64,000 bases of DNA, from assembly GCF_001434705.1 (NCBI RefSeq), contig NZ_AZDJ01000022.1:1-64000 (forward strand), read 5' to 3'. Below the pieces are notes generated by a model. The model was not told where the DNA came from. It did not search any database and saw only the letters and a list, made by a program, of their open reading frames with translations. Position 1 is the stretch's first letter; every line of letters begins with the position of its first letter. Both the position numbers and the translations under genes were made by a program. Positions 13,791-22,616 of the stretch are shown here, in pieces. Source of the stretch: Lacticaseibacillus nasuensis JCM 17158. Lineage in GTDB: Bacteria; Bacillota; Bacilli; Lactobacillales; Lactobacillaceae.

Positions 13791-16268
13791 ATGGAAAATC
13801 CAAACGCAATGACTCACGTGGCGGCCGCAGCCGGCATGGTCACGTTTCAATATCACGACTGGTTTGCCCGGCTCAGCGCGGTGAACGCACACTTGTGGCG
13901 CCTGCAGGTCAGCCGCACCCAGGACTGGCCGAAGACGCCAGACATTCCGGTCGACCCCAAGTTGGCCAACCAACACGACGCCACCGTGGCCACCGGCGGG
14001 CGCGGGCAACATTATGCGGCGCCGATCATTACCGCCACCGATCAAGCAGCCGTGACGCGAACCGGCAACCAGGTCAGCTGCGGGCCGACCACGATCACCT
14101 TGGCCACCGACCGGCTGACCCTGCCGAACGTGACGCTGCGCCTGCCGCAGCTCACGGCAACGGGCTGGACGATGCGCGTGATCAGTCCCGACTCCCCGGC
14201 CTATTTTGGTGGCGGCACGCAAAATGGTCGCGTCAGCTTGAACGGGTTGTTGGTGCAGATTGCCAACGAGAACCGCTGGACGCAAGATGGCGTCTCCAGC
14301 CCCGTGCCATTTTATTGGAGCACAACGGGCTATGGCTTGCTGGCCAACACCTTTACCCCCGGCGAATACGACTTCAGCAATCCCGCCAGCGGGGTCATGC
14401 TCAGCCACGATGGAGAAAACGTCGACGTTTACCTCTTGCTCGGCGACACGCCGGCTAGTTTGCTTCACGGCTACCACGAATTGACCGGCCTGCCGAACCT
14501 CAACCCGACCTTCAGCTATTATCCCGCCCACTTCAACGCCTACAACCGCGACTACTGGGTGCCGGTCACACCGGCATCGGCTGGCGCAATTCGCTTCGAA
14601 GACGGCCGCTGGTACAAGGAATACCAGCCGTTGAATCCGCAAACGTTTAACCTCGGCTATCGCCCGGGCGCCATCACGGTTGCCGGCCAGTCCTTGGTGC
14701 CAAACGTCTATGGTAACGGTAATGTCACGTTTACCGAGCCCGATGCGGCGGGGATGCCGCGCCGCGCGCTGCGAGAGACGTTAAATGGCGAGCACGACCG
14801 TCAATTTTCCGCCCGCGCCGTCATCGACCGCTACGCCAAGGCCGGCTTGCCGCTGGGCTGGCTGATTCCTAACGACGGCTACGGCGCGGGTTATGGGCAA
14901 ACCGGCACGTTTGCCGGCGACCTCGCCAACCTCAGTAGCTTCGCCGATTATGCCCGTAGCCGCGGTGTCACCACTGGCTTGTGGACGCAAGCCGCCCTTG
15001 CCCCGAAGGACGCGCAGGCGCCGCAGGCTGGCGAGCGCGATTTAGCCGCCGAGTTGGATCAAGCCGGCGTGCGGGCATTGAAAACCGACGTCGCCTGGGT
15101 CGGCGAAGGCTACACCTTCGGCCTGAACGCCACCACCGCCGCCGGGACGGCGATGCGCCAGCGCAACTTGCGCCCAATGATCGTCACCGTTGACGGCTGG
15201 GCCGGCACGCAACGCGACGCCACGGTGTGGTCCGGCGACCAGGCCGGCAGCGACTGGCAAAACTTGGCTATGCACATCGGCACGTATTTGAGCACCGGCT
15301 TGTCGGGCAATCCAAATGTCGCCAGCGATGTCGACGGGATTTACGGCGGCGACGACCCGGTGATCCAAACGCGGGACTTGCAGTGGAAGGCGTTCACGCC
15401 GTACCTGTTTGCCATGGACGGCTGGGGCAGCCAACCTAAAACCATGGGTCTGGCCGCAGGCGACCCCTACCTCAGCATCAACCGCGCCTTTTTGCAATAT
15501 CACACGATGCTGTTGCCGTACTTCGAAACCCTCGCCTGGGCGGCCCGCACTACCGGGGCGCCGATTCTGCGGCCGACGTTTTGGGAGTTTCCCAGCAGCT
15601 ACGCCTACCGCCACCTCAATGATCAGCTGCTGCTCGGGTCGGCGCTATTGTTGGCGCCGATTCAATCTGACTACGGCTTGACCGCTAGCGGCGCCGGCCG
15701 CCGCGCGCACCTGTACCTGCCAGCCGGCGAGTGGCGCGACTTTTGGACCGGCGAGCCCATGGCCGGCGAACGCACCTTAAGCGATGTGCCAGCACCGCTG
15801 GGGCAGTTTCCAATTTATGTGCGCGCCGGCAGCCTCATCCCCTTGACCCCGGCCAGCCAAAATCCGGCCGCCCGCCAGGCGGTGCGCCTGCTCGACTATT
15901 ATCCAGGGCCGGCCAGCACGCTGACCGTCACGGCCAGCGACGGCGAAAGCCTCGCCTACACCACCGGCGCCATCAGCCAAACTCACCTTACGGCCGCCAG
16001 CACGCCGCGAACGATCACGTTGACTATCGCCGCCACCACGGGCCATTACGCCGGCGAGCCAGCCGCGCAGCCGACGACCATGTTTGTCGCCTTGGCCACC
16101 GCGCCGACTGCCGTGAGCGTCACTGCCAACGACGAGCAGCTCCCCGTTACCACCGCGTTTGGCCTGCGGGAACACGACCCCTTGGCGCGCAGCGAAACCG
16201 GCGTCAGCATCCACATTCCGGCGCTACCGACGCACACCACCACCATTCGCGTCGCCATCACCCGCTAG
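13791..16268 (+). CDS. Glycoside hydrolase family 31 enzyme
   Basis: An 825-residue cytoplasmic enzyme (no signal peptide). The N-terminal beta domain is followed by the GH31 barrel. The nucleophile Asp lies in RALKTDVAWVGEGY (about residue 433) and the acid/base Asp in WSGDQAGSDW (about residue 482). IGTYLSTGLSGNPNVASDVDGIYGG and the C-terminal RPTFWEFP...LLGSALLLAPI stretch are typical of the family. GH31 contains alpha-glucosidases, alpha-xylosidases, glucosyltransferases and a few alpha-galactosidases. The TDVAWVG type of motif is closest in my memory to isomaltosyl/glucosyl-transferring members. Its position before an esterase-like gene and the galR-galK-galT cluster makes a galacto-oligosaccharide role conceivable but unproven. 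The ATG follows AGGAGG. Confidence 0.9.
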   Translation: MENPNAMTHVAAAAGMVTFQYHDWFARLSAVNAHLWRLQVSRTQDWPKTPDIPVDPKLANQHDATVATGGRGQHYAAPIITATDQAAVTRTGNQVSCGPTTITLATDRLTLPNVTLRLPQLTATGWTMRVISPDSPAYFGGGTQNGRVSLNGLLVQIANENRWTQDGVSSPVPFYWSTTGYGLLANTFTPGEYDFSNPASGVMLSHDGENVDVYLLLGDTPASLLHGYHELTGLPNLNPTFSYYPAHFNAYNRDYWVPVTPASAGAIRFEDGRWYKEYQPLNPQTFNLGYRPGAITVAGQSLVPNVYGNGNVTFTEPDAAGMPRRALRETLNGEHDRQFSARAVIDRYAKAGLPLGWLIPNDGYGAGYGQTGTFAGDLANLSSFADYARSRGVTTGLWTQAALAPKDAQAPQAGERDLAAELDQAGVRALKTDVAWVGEGYTFGLNATTAAGTAMRQRNLRPMIVTVDGWAGTQRDATVWSGDQAGSDWQNLAMHIGTYLSTGLSGNPNVASDVDGIYGGDDPVIQTRDLQWKAFTPYLFAMDGWGSQPKTMGLAAGDPYLSINRAFLQYHTMLLPYFETLAWAARTTGAPILRPTFWEFPSSYAYRHLNDQLLLGSALLLAPIQSDYGLTASGAGRRAHLYLPAGEWRDFWTGEPMAGERTLSDVPAPLGQFPIYVRAGSLIPLTPASQNPAARQAVRLLDYYPGPASTLTVTASDGESLAYTTGAISQTHLTAASTPRTITLTIAATTGHYAGEPAAQPTTMFVALATAPTAVSVTANDEQLPVTTAFGLREHDPLARSETGVSIHIPALPTHTTTIRVAITR

Positions 16269-16297
16269 TTGTGCTGAAGCGGCCGGCGGGCTATGCT
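16269..16297 (+). promoter_or_regulatory. Candidate promoter of the alpha/beta hydrolase gene
   Basis: -35 TTGTGC (16269-16274) and -10 TATGCT (16292-16297) have a 17-bp spacer, directly after the GH31 stop codon. Confidence 0.45.
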
Positions 16298-16324
16298 AGA
16301 AGAAAGAGTTATAGGAGGTACGGT

Positions 16325-17101
16325 GTGAAAACAGCATTGAATCTGGCGTATGGAAAAAATGATTTACAACAACTCGACTTGTATTTGCCTGATCAGCCCA
16401 ATGGCGCGGCCATCGTGTTCGCCCATGGCGGCGGCTGGTTCCGCGGCGACAAGGCGCACGATACCGATATCGGCAACTATTTTGCCAAGGCCGGCTATGT
16501 GACGGCGATTCCAAATTACCGCTTAGCCCCGGCAGATTTATATCCGGCGGCGCAGGATGATTTTGAGGCGGCGATTACTTGGCTTACCAACAGCGACTAT
16601 CAGTTTGACCGCTCGCGCGTCGGCTTGCTCGGCGCGTCGGTGGGCGGCACGATGACGCTGACCGCTAGCCTCAAACTCGGCTACCCAGTGGCCAGCTGGA
16701 GCGGCGTGACGGATTTTGCCGATTGGATGCAAAAACACCAGGTGGTCAAACCCGCCGTCGACGGTAAGGCCGAGCTCGGACTCACCGAAATTCACGCGAT
16801 TCACGACGCGTTTTATAAGTACTTTATTCAAACTTACCTCGGTGACTTGACCCCGGCCAAGCTCACCGCGGTCAACCCGTTGAATCACCTGTCGACCAAG
16901 TTAGGGCCGACCTTGATGTATAACTCAATCGATGAATTGACCCCGCTGCCCGGCACGCTGCGCTTCGTCGAGCAGGCCGCCGCATTCGGCCGCGACGTGA
17001 CGCTTCATGTCGTGCCCGGTAGCGGCCACGCCCGCGACTACACGGACTTCGCCTTGCCCGGCACCCGGGCGTTCTTCGATTATCACTTGCTGCGTCGCTA
17101 G
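16325..17101 (+). CDS. Alpha/beta hydrolase (esterase-like, hormone-sensitive-lipase type)
   Basis: A 258-residue cytoplasmic hydrolase. The oxyanion-hole motif HGGGWFRGD (about residue 39), the nucleophile elbow GASVGG (about residue 108) and the catalytic His in GSGHARDY near the C terminus define the fold and the BD-FAE/HSL-like esterase group. The substrate is unknown; deacetylation of an oligosaccharide would fit its place behind the GH31 gene. The GTG at 16325 is chosen because AGGAGG lies 5 bp upstream; the long upstream frame is a shadow inside the GH31 gene. It is followed 9 bp later by a small membrane protein gene. Confidence 0.85.
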   Translation: MKTALNLAYGKNDLQQLDLYLPDQPNGAAIVFAHGGGWFRGDKAHDTDIGNYFAKAGYVTAIPNYRLAPADLYPAAQDDFEAAITWLTNSDYQFDRSRVGLLGASVGGTMTLTASLKLGYPVASWSGVTDFADWMQKHQVVKPAVDGKAELGLTEIHAIHDAFYKYFIQTYLGDLTPAKLTAVNPLNHLSTKLGPTLMYNSIDELTPLPGTLRFVEQAAAFGRDVTLHVVPGSGHARDYTDFALPGTRAFFDYHLLRR

Positions 17102-17110
17102 GAGGTTGCC

Positions 17111-17407
17111 ATGACCATTCTCGCCTTAGTCCTCGACGTCTTGGCTTACGGTATCTACGCCGCCCAACGCCAAGCCGCCAACTTGTACATGCCGGGCACC
17201 ATCGCTCAAGCGGTGGTGGTCGTCGGTTTGATCATTTGCCTGGTTGCCTTTAAGGGCAAACGCTTCGGCTGGTTCAACTTCGAGACCTGGGTCCACAACT
17301 TCAGCCTACGCTATGCGATCGTCGTGCTGTCGTTCATCCTCAACGCCTTATTGTTGTTCCTGTACGTGCTCAACGTCACCGGCCGCAACGGCTTGATTTT
17401 CAATTAA
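17111..17407 (+). CDS. Small membrane protein, three predicted helices
   Basis: A 98-residue hydrophobic protein with membrane segments at about residues 3-18, 28-47 and 66-90, and a basic loop (KGKRFGWF) between the last two. I do not recognise the family. AGGAGG overlaps the stop of the preceding esterase gene, so it is cotranscribed with it. A strong terminator follows. Confidence 0.65.
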   Translation: MTILALVLDVLAYGIYAAQRQAANLYMPGTIAQAVVVVGLIICLVAFKGKRFGWFNFETWVHNFSLRYAIVVLSFILNALLLFLYVLNVTGRNGLIFN

Positions 17408-17432
17408 TTTACCTTTTTTTACTCGATTCAGC

Positions 17433-17466
17433 AAAGCGCCGGTCGCCTAGTCTGCCGGCGCTTTTT
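17433..17466 (+). terminator. Terminator after the small membrane protein gene
   Basis: AAAGCGCCGG-tcgcctagtctg-CCGGCGCTTTTTG is a classical Rho-independent hairpin, which separates the GH31 cluster from galR. Confidence 0.9.
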
Positions 17467-17479
17467 GCGTGGAAAAAAT

Positions 17480-17497
17480 GGCGTAAGCGGTTGCGCC
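17480..17497. promoter_or_regulatory. LacI-family operator or cre site upstream of galR
   Basis: GGCGTAAGCGGTTGCGCC is an almost perfect palindrome centred on CG, the geometry of LacI/GalR and CcpA sites. It lies 57 bp before the galR start. GalR autoregulation, CcpA control or both are possible. Confidence 0.5.
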
Positions 17498-17553
17498 TAG
17501 CAGCCGCTCGGTGGACAATAAGAGTGAAAAATTTACCAGCAAGGGAGGCACTC

Positions 17554-18561
17554 ATGGCGACCTTAAATGATATTGCCCGCTCCGTCGGCGTATCGGCGAC
17601 CACGGTTTCGCGCGTGTTGTCCGGTGACCCGGCGCTGCGGGTCAGCGAAGCCACCCGCAGCCGCATCGTGGCCGTCGCCAAACAACTGAATTATCGCCGG
17701 CCGGTGGAGCGCCGAGCCGCGCGCCTTGGCACCGTGGCGATTCTACAATGGTACGACGAAGGCACCGAGGCCAGCGACTTGTATTACCGGGAGATTCGCG
17801 ACGCCTGCGAAGAGGCACTCACCGCGGCGAACTACACCATCCGCCGCCACTTCGCCGCGTCGCAAATCAGCGTTGGCCCGGACATCGTCGGCATCATCGC
17901 CATCGGCAAGTACTCGCGCAGCCAACTCGCCCAACTCAAGGCGACGCGCCAGCCGGTGGTAGTCATCGACCAAGACACCTTGGCCCAGGATTTGACCTGC
18001 GTGCTGCCGGATTTTGCCACGGCGGTGCGGTTAATCCTCAAGGCGTTTGCGCAAATGGGCCACACGCGGCTGGGCTTTCTCGCCGGCCAGGAAACCACCA
18101 CCGACCAAACGCCGCTGCTCGATCCGCGCACCCGCGCTTTTCAAGCCGAGCAAGCCGTCGCCGGGCGATACGACCCGGCGCTCGTCGCCACCGGCAACTT
18201 CACCATCGACAGCGGCTACGCGGCCATGAGCCAAGCCATCACCAAGCTTGGCACCGATTTGCCGCACGCCTATTTTGTCGCCAATGACCTGATGGCCGTC
18301 GGGGCGATCAAGGCGCTACGCGAGCATCACCTCGCCATTCCGCAACGCGTGGCGGTGATTGGCTTCAACGACGCCATTATCGGCCGCTACATTACGCCGC
18401 AACTCACCACCGTGCGCGTGCCCACCAAGCAAATGGGCACCGAAGCCGTGCGCCTGTTGCTGACCCGCCTGCAACAGCCGCATGCCGTGGCGGAGAAACT
18501 CACTTTTGCCACCCAGTTGATTCAACGTGAAACGACACCGGGCCTGACCCGGTTAGCTTGA
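17554..18561 (+). CDS. galR: LacI/GalR-family transcriptional regulator
   Basis: A 335-residue repressor. The first 25 residues form the LacI-type helix-turn-helix (TLNDIARSVGVSATTVSRVLSGD). Next comes the hinge and the periplasmic-binding-protein-like effector domain (ending ...YITPQLTTVRVPTKQMGTEAVRLLL). The position immediately upstream of galK and galT (13 bp to the galK ATG) matches GalR of other lactobacilli, so galactose-responsive control of the gal genes is likely. The ATG at 17554 follows AAGGGAGG. A palindrome at 17480-17497 is a candidate autoregulatory site. Confidence 0.88.
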   Translation: MATLNDIARSVGVSATTVSRVLSGDPALRVSEATRSRIVAVAKQLNYRRPVERRAARLGTVAILQWYDEGTEASDLYYREIRDACEEALTAANYTIRRHFAASQISVGPDIVGIIAIGKYSRSQLAQLKATRQPVVVIDQDTLAQDLTCVLPDFATAVRLILKAFAQMGHTRLGFLAGQETTTDQTPLLDPRTRAFQAEQAVAGRYDPALVATGNFTIDSGYAAMSQAITKLGTDLPHAYFVANDLMAVGAIKALREHHLAIPQRVAVIGFNDAIIGRYITPQLTTVRVPTKQMGTEAVRLLLTRLQQPHAVAEKLTFATQLIQRETTPGLTRLA

Positions 18562-18574
18562 AAGGAGCATGACC

Positions 18575-19738
18575 ATGACCACACCAGACTTAACCGCCGG
18601 CTTCACCGCCGCTTTTGGCACCGCGCCGACGCACACTTATTTTGCCCCGGGCCGCATCAACCTAATCGGCGAACACACCGATTATAACGGCGGCCACGTT
18701 TTCCCTTGCGCCATTAGCCTCGGGACTTACGCCGCCGTGGCGCAAAACGCCGTCAACGCGTTTCGCCTGACCTCCGGGAATTTTCCGGGGAACGGCACCA
18801 TCACCCTGCCGCTTGCCGAGCTCACTGGCCCCAAGGACAACCAGTGGACCGACTACTTCAAGGGCATGGCCCAGGGACTGGCCAAGCGTGGCGACTTCAC
18901 CCACGGCTTAGACATCTACATCGAAGGCACCTTGCCCAACGGCGCGGGCCTGAGCAGCTCGGCGTCCATCGAGCTGCTCAGCGGGACGATTCTGAGCACC
19001 GAGTTCGGCCTCGCCGTGCCGACGTTGGACCTGGTGAAACTCGGCCAGCAAGTCGAAAATCACTTTGTCGGCGTCAATTCAGGCATCATGGATCAATTCG
19101 CCGTGGGCATGGGTCAGGTGAACACGGCCTTGCTGCTGGATACCAACACGCTGGATTACGAGCCGGTGCCGCTTGACCTCGGCGACAACGTCATCGTCAT
19201 CATGAACACCAACAAGCGCCGCGCCCTCACCGATTCCAAGTACAACGAGCGCCGTAGCGAATGCGAAGCCGCCTTGGCGCGCCTGCAAACCAAGCTGCCG
19301 ATTCACTCACTGGGCGAACTCGATGCCGACACCTTCGATGAATACAGCTACCTGATTTATGACGACACCTTGATTCGCCGCGCCCGCCACGCCGTGTTGG
19401 AAAACCAGCGCACGTTAGCCGCCGCAACCAAGCTCAAAGCCGGCGACCTCGCCGGCTTCGGGCGGCTGGTCAGCGCTAGCGGCGTCAGCCTCGCCTATGA
19501 CTACGCGGTGACCGGCGTTGAACTGGACACCTTGGTCAAGGCCGCCTTGCAGCAGCCCGGCGTGCTCGGTGCCCGCATGACCGGCGCCGGCTTTGGCGGC
19601 TGCGCGATTGCGCTGGTGAACCAGGCCAACGTCGCCGCGTTCACCCAGGCGGTGGGCGCGGCTTATGAGGCCGCCATCGGCTACGCGGCGGACTTTTATG
19701 TCGCCGAAATCGCCGCTGGTCCAAAGCAACTCAGCTAG
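18575..19738 (+). CDS. galK: Galactokinase
   Basis: Phosphorylates alpha-D-galactose to galactose-1-phosphate, the first committed step of the Leloir pathway. It is a GHMP-family kinase of 387 residues with the galactokinase signature GRINLIGEHTDYNGGH (about residues 25-40), the ATP-binding motif LPNGAGLSSSASIEL, and the C-terminal GARMTGAGFGGCAIAL. Two ATGs (18569 and 18575) share one AAAGGAG site; I prefer 18575 for its 7-bp spacing. It lies in the galRKT operon. Confidence 0.97.
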   Translation: MTTPDLTAGFTAAFGTAPTHTYFAPGRINLIGEHTDYNGGHVFPCAISLGTYAAVAQNAVNAFRLTSGNFPGNGTITLPLAELTGPKDNQWTDYFKGMAQGLAKRGDFTHGLDIYIEGTLPNGAGLSSSASIELLSGTILSTEFGLAVPTLDLVKLGQQVENHFVGVNSGIMDQFAVGMGQVNTALLLDTNTLDYEPVPLDLGDNVIVIMNTNKRRALTDSKYNERRSECEAALARLQTKLPIHSLGELDADTFDEYSYLIYDDTLIRRARHAVLENQRTLAAATKLKAGDLAGFGRLVSASGVSLAYDYAVTGVELDTLVKAALQQPGVLGARMTGAGFGGCAIALVNQANVAAFTQAVGAAYEAAIGYAADFYVAEIAAGPKQLS

Positions 19739-19745
19739 GAGGCAC

Positions 19746-21212
19746 ATGTTGACCACAGCCGTTGATGCACACGTTACCCATATCTTGCAATTAAATCCCA
19801 CCTATTCCCCGCTAGACCGGGTGTACCTGACCAACCGCGTCCGTGCGTTGTGCGGGGATGCCAGCGCCAGCGTGCCGGCCGCGGCAGATCCGCTGACGAA
19901 CCTCGACCGCCTCGTGGCTGCCGCGGTGAGCGCCGGCGTCATTGCTGAAACCCATTCGGCCCAGGAAATCCTCGGCGCCGCGTTGATGGCGCTGGCCACG
20001 CCGGCCCCCAGCGCGATTAACGCCGAATTCTGGGGCCGCTATCAGGACTCGCCGAGTGCGGCCACCGATTATTTTTACGCCTTATGCCGCGCGAACAATC
20101 AGGTCCAAACCCGCGCCATCGCCAAAAACATCGCCTTCACCGCGCCGAGTGACTACGGCGACCTGGAAATCACCATCAACCTGTCCAAGCCGGAGAAAGA
20201 CCCCAAGGATATCGCCGCAGCCGCCAAGCAATCCGCGGCCGGCTACCCCGCCTGCGCCCTGTGCTTGGAAAACGAAGGCTACGCCGGGCGCGCCGACTGG
20301 GCGGCGCGGGCAAATCACCGCATCGTCCGCTTGAGCCTCGGCGGCCGCACCTGGGGCCTGCAGTATTCGCCTTACGCGTACTTCACCGAACACGCCATTT
20401 TCCTCGACAGCCAACACACACCGATGCACATCAACGCGCAAACCTTCTCCAACCTGCTCGACTTGGTGACCCTATTTCCGCATTACTTCGTCGGCAGCAA
20501 CGCCGACTTGCCGATTGTCGGCGGCTCGATGTTGGCACATGAGCACTACCAAGGCGGCCGCCACACTTTTGCCATGGCCAAGGCGCCGATTGCCACGCCA
20601 ATCACCTTGCCCGGCTATCCGCAAGTCGAAGCCGGCATCGTCAAGTGGCCAATGAGCGTGATTCGCCTGACCAGCACCAATCGCACCGCGTTGGCCGCGG
20701 CCGCGACCCATATTCTCACCGCCTGGCAAGGCTACAGCGACCCGGCCCTGCAGATTCGCGCGGTTACCGCCGGCACGCCGCACCACACCATCACGCCGAT
20801 TGCCCGGCGCGTCGATCAGGCTTACCAGCTCGACTTGGTGCTGCGGGACAACCAAACCAGCGCCGAGTATCCGGATGGGATTTTTCATCCGCATCCGGCC
20901 GTTCAACACATCAAAAAGGAAAACATCGGCCTGATCGAAGTCATGGGGCTGGCTGTGCTGCCCGCCAGATTGAAAACCGAACTGGCCGAAGTCGAGAAGT
21001 TCCTGCTGGGCCAGCCCAACGCCATGGCGCCAATGCACCGCCCCTGGGCCGAGCAGCTCGTCGCCACGCAAACCTGGACGCCGGCCACCGCACACCGCCA
21101 ACTGCAACAAGCCGTGGGCAACGTGTTTGCCACCGTGCTGGAAAATGCTGGCGTCTTTAAACGCGACGCGGCCGGCCAAGCCGGTTTCCAACGATTCGTT
21201 CACACCTTATAA
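19746..21212 (+). CDS. galT: UTP/UDP-hexose-1-phosphate uridylyltransferase
   Basis: Exchanges galactose-1-phosphate with UDP-glucose to give UDP-galactose and glucose-1-phosphate. The 488 residues and the segments GSMLAHEHYQGGRHTF, NEGYAGRADWAARANHRIV and DGIFHPHPAVQHIKKENIGLIEVMG identify the Firmicutes-type (family 2) GalT. ATG at 19746, with AGGAGG overlapping the galK stop. A terminator follows at once, so galE and galM must lie elsewhere. Confidence 0.96.
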   Translation: MLTTAVDAHVTHILQLNPTYSPLDRVYLTNRVRALCGDASASVPAAADPLTNLDRLVAAAVSAGVIAETHSAQEILGAALMALATPAPSAINAEFWGRYQDSPSAATDYFYALCRANNQVQTRAIAKNIAFTAPSDYGDLEITINLSKPEKDPKDIAAAAKQSAAGYPACALCLENEGYAGRADWAARANHRIVRLSLGGRTWGLQYSPYAYFTEHAIFLDSQHTPMHINAQTFSNLLDLVTLFPHYFVGSNADLPIVGGSMLAHEHYQGGRHTFAMAKAPIATPITLPGYPQVEAGIVKWPMSVIRLTSTNRTALAAAATHILTAWQGYSDPALQIRAVTAGTPHHTITPIARRVDQAYQLDLVLRDNQTSAEYPDGIFHPHPAVQHIKKENIGLIEVMGLAVLPARLKTELAEVEKFLLGQPNAMAPMHRPWAEQLVATQTWTPATAHRQLQQAVGNVFATVLENAGVFKRDAAGQAGFQRFVHTL

Positions 21213-21220
21213 CCACCACG

Positions 21221-21246
21221 CGCCCGCCAGCGGGCGCTTTTTTTGA
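21221..21246 (+). terminator. Terminator of the gal operon
   Basis: GCGCCCGC-cag-CGGGCGC is followed by seven T, directly after galT. Confidence 0.92.
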
Positions 21247-21344
21247 CGCGTCAAGCCACAAAAAATCGTTCGGAACCCTTGAATATGCGAAGAATTACTG
21301 ATAACCTGTACCTATCGTTCGTATTTAACTCAAGGAGGGCTATT

Positions 21345-22616
21345 GTGAATAGTTATGCTGAGTATTACCCAAAGGCGCGGGAAATCGCCGATAAAATCTT
21401 TAATCATCCAGAGCTTGGCTGGAAGGAACACGCCACCGGCGAGTTAGTTGAAGCAGAGATTCAGCGGTTAAACCCGAACATTCCGATTGAACATTTCTGT
21501 GGTACGGGTTTGAAGGTGCGCTTCGATCAAGGCCGCGACCGCACCATTGCCTTCATTGCCGAGTTGGATGCGGTCTATCAACCGCACCACCCGCAAGCCG
21601 ACCCAGATTCCGGGGCCGCCCATGCCTGTGGCCATTTTACTCAAACCACGGTGGCACTGAGCCTGATTCACGCGTTGAGCACCACTGACGCCTTGAGTCA
21701 GTTCACCACCAACGTCGTGTTCATCTTCGTCCCGGCCGAAGAATACGTCGACCTGCCTTATCGCCAGCAGCTGCGCGCAGCCGGCAAGATTACCTACTTT
21801 GGCGGCAAGCCCGAGGCCATGAAGCGCGGGGTGTTCGACGACATCGACTTGGCGGTGTGCATCCACGCCATCGGGGAAGAATTCACCAAGCGTACGGTTG
21901 AGCTCAACTGCGACCTCGCCGGCTTCAACTTCAAGTATTACGACTTCAATGGCCGCGCCAGCCACGCGGGCTTCGATCCCTTTTCCGGCGTGAACGCCTA
22001 TAGCATCTCCAGCCTGTTTGACACCGCCACCGGCATGTTGCGCCAGCAGGTGAAAGACACCGAGCTGATTCGCTTCAACCCCGTCATGATCGACGCCGAC
22101 ATGAGCATCAACGTGATTCCCGACCACGTGAAAATCGGCACCGACGTCCGCTACTTGAATCTCGACTACGCCAATACCATCATGGGCCGGCTGGATCACG
22201 CGGCGCTTGGCGCGGCCCAGGCGCTCGGCGGCAGCGTCGACATCACCACCGAAGTCGGCTACCTGCCGTTCCGCCAAAACCACGCCATGAACGCCCAGGT
22301 CAAGACCGTTTACGACGAGACGCCCGCCATTGAGGACATCATCACGGACCGCGGCGCGATTGCCGCCGCCGGTGACATCGGCGACCTTGGCTTCATGTTG
22401 CCAAGCATCCAGATTAGCCACGGCGGCTTTCACGGCACGATTCACGGCGCCGACTTCCAACTCGTCGACCCCGAGTTCGTCCTGCAGATTCTCCCGGAAT
22501 TCGTCATGCACAGCATGCAGCGCATCACTCAGCACCTCGACACCATTGACCTGTACCACCGGCCATACGCCGACTACGCTGCCACTCTTGCCAAAATGGA
22601 GGCCACCGCGCAATGA
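21345..22616 (+). CDS. M20-family metallo-amidohydrolase
   Basis: A 423-residue cytoplasmic dinuclear zinc hydrolase of the M20/AbgB-like group. It shows the metal-ligand motif HACGHF (about residue 91), the catalytic Glu in PAEEY, and SHGGFHGTIHGADF in the C-terminal half. Members cleave amide bonds of N-acyl amino acids or aminobenzoyl-glutamate-like compounds; the substrate here is unknown. The GTG at 21345 follows AAGGAGGG. Its stop overlaps the start of a DUF3100 membrane protein (ATGA), which is coupled in turn to a third gene, suggesting an uptake-and-hydrolysis module. Confidence 0.85.
   Translation: MNSYAEYYPKAREIADKIFNHPELGWKEHATGELVEAEIQRLNPNIPIEHFCGTGLKVRFDQGRDRTIAFIAELDAVYQPHHPQADPDSGAAHACGHFTQTTVALSLIHALSTTDALSQFTTNVVFIFVPAEEYVDLPYRQQLRAAGKITYFGGKPEAMKRGVFDDIDLAVCIHAIGEEFTKRTVELNCDLAGFNFKYYDFNGRASHAGFDPFSGVNAYSISSLFDTATGMLRQQVKDTELIRFNPVMIDADMSINVIPDHVKIGTDVRYLNLDYANTIMGRLDHAALGAAQALGGSVDITTEVGYLPFRQNHAMNAQVKTVYDETPAIEDIITDRGAIAAAGDIGDLGFMLPSIQISHGGFHGTIHGADFQLVDPEFVLQILPEFVMHSMQRITQHLDTIDLYHRPYADYAATLAKMEATAQ

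Noticed and set aside
13722-14642. N-terminal extension of the pseudouridine synthase frame to 591 residues
   Set aside because: The extension is antisense to the well-supported GH31 gene, has no ribosome site and its translation has no domain character. The ATG at 13721 with GGAGG is a proper start.
15731-16324. Upstream half of the long plus-strand frame ending at 17101
   Set aside because: It overlaps the GH31 3' end in another frame; the hydrolase begins at the GTG at 16325 behind AGGAGG.
20472-21203. 243-residue minus-strand open frame opposite galT
   Set aside because: Shadow frame; no ribosome site, and galT is unambiguous on the plus strand.
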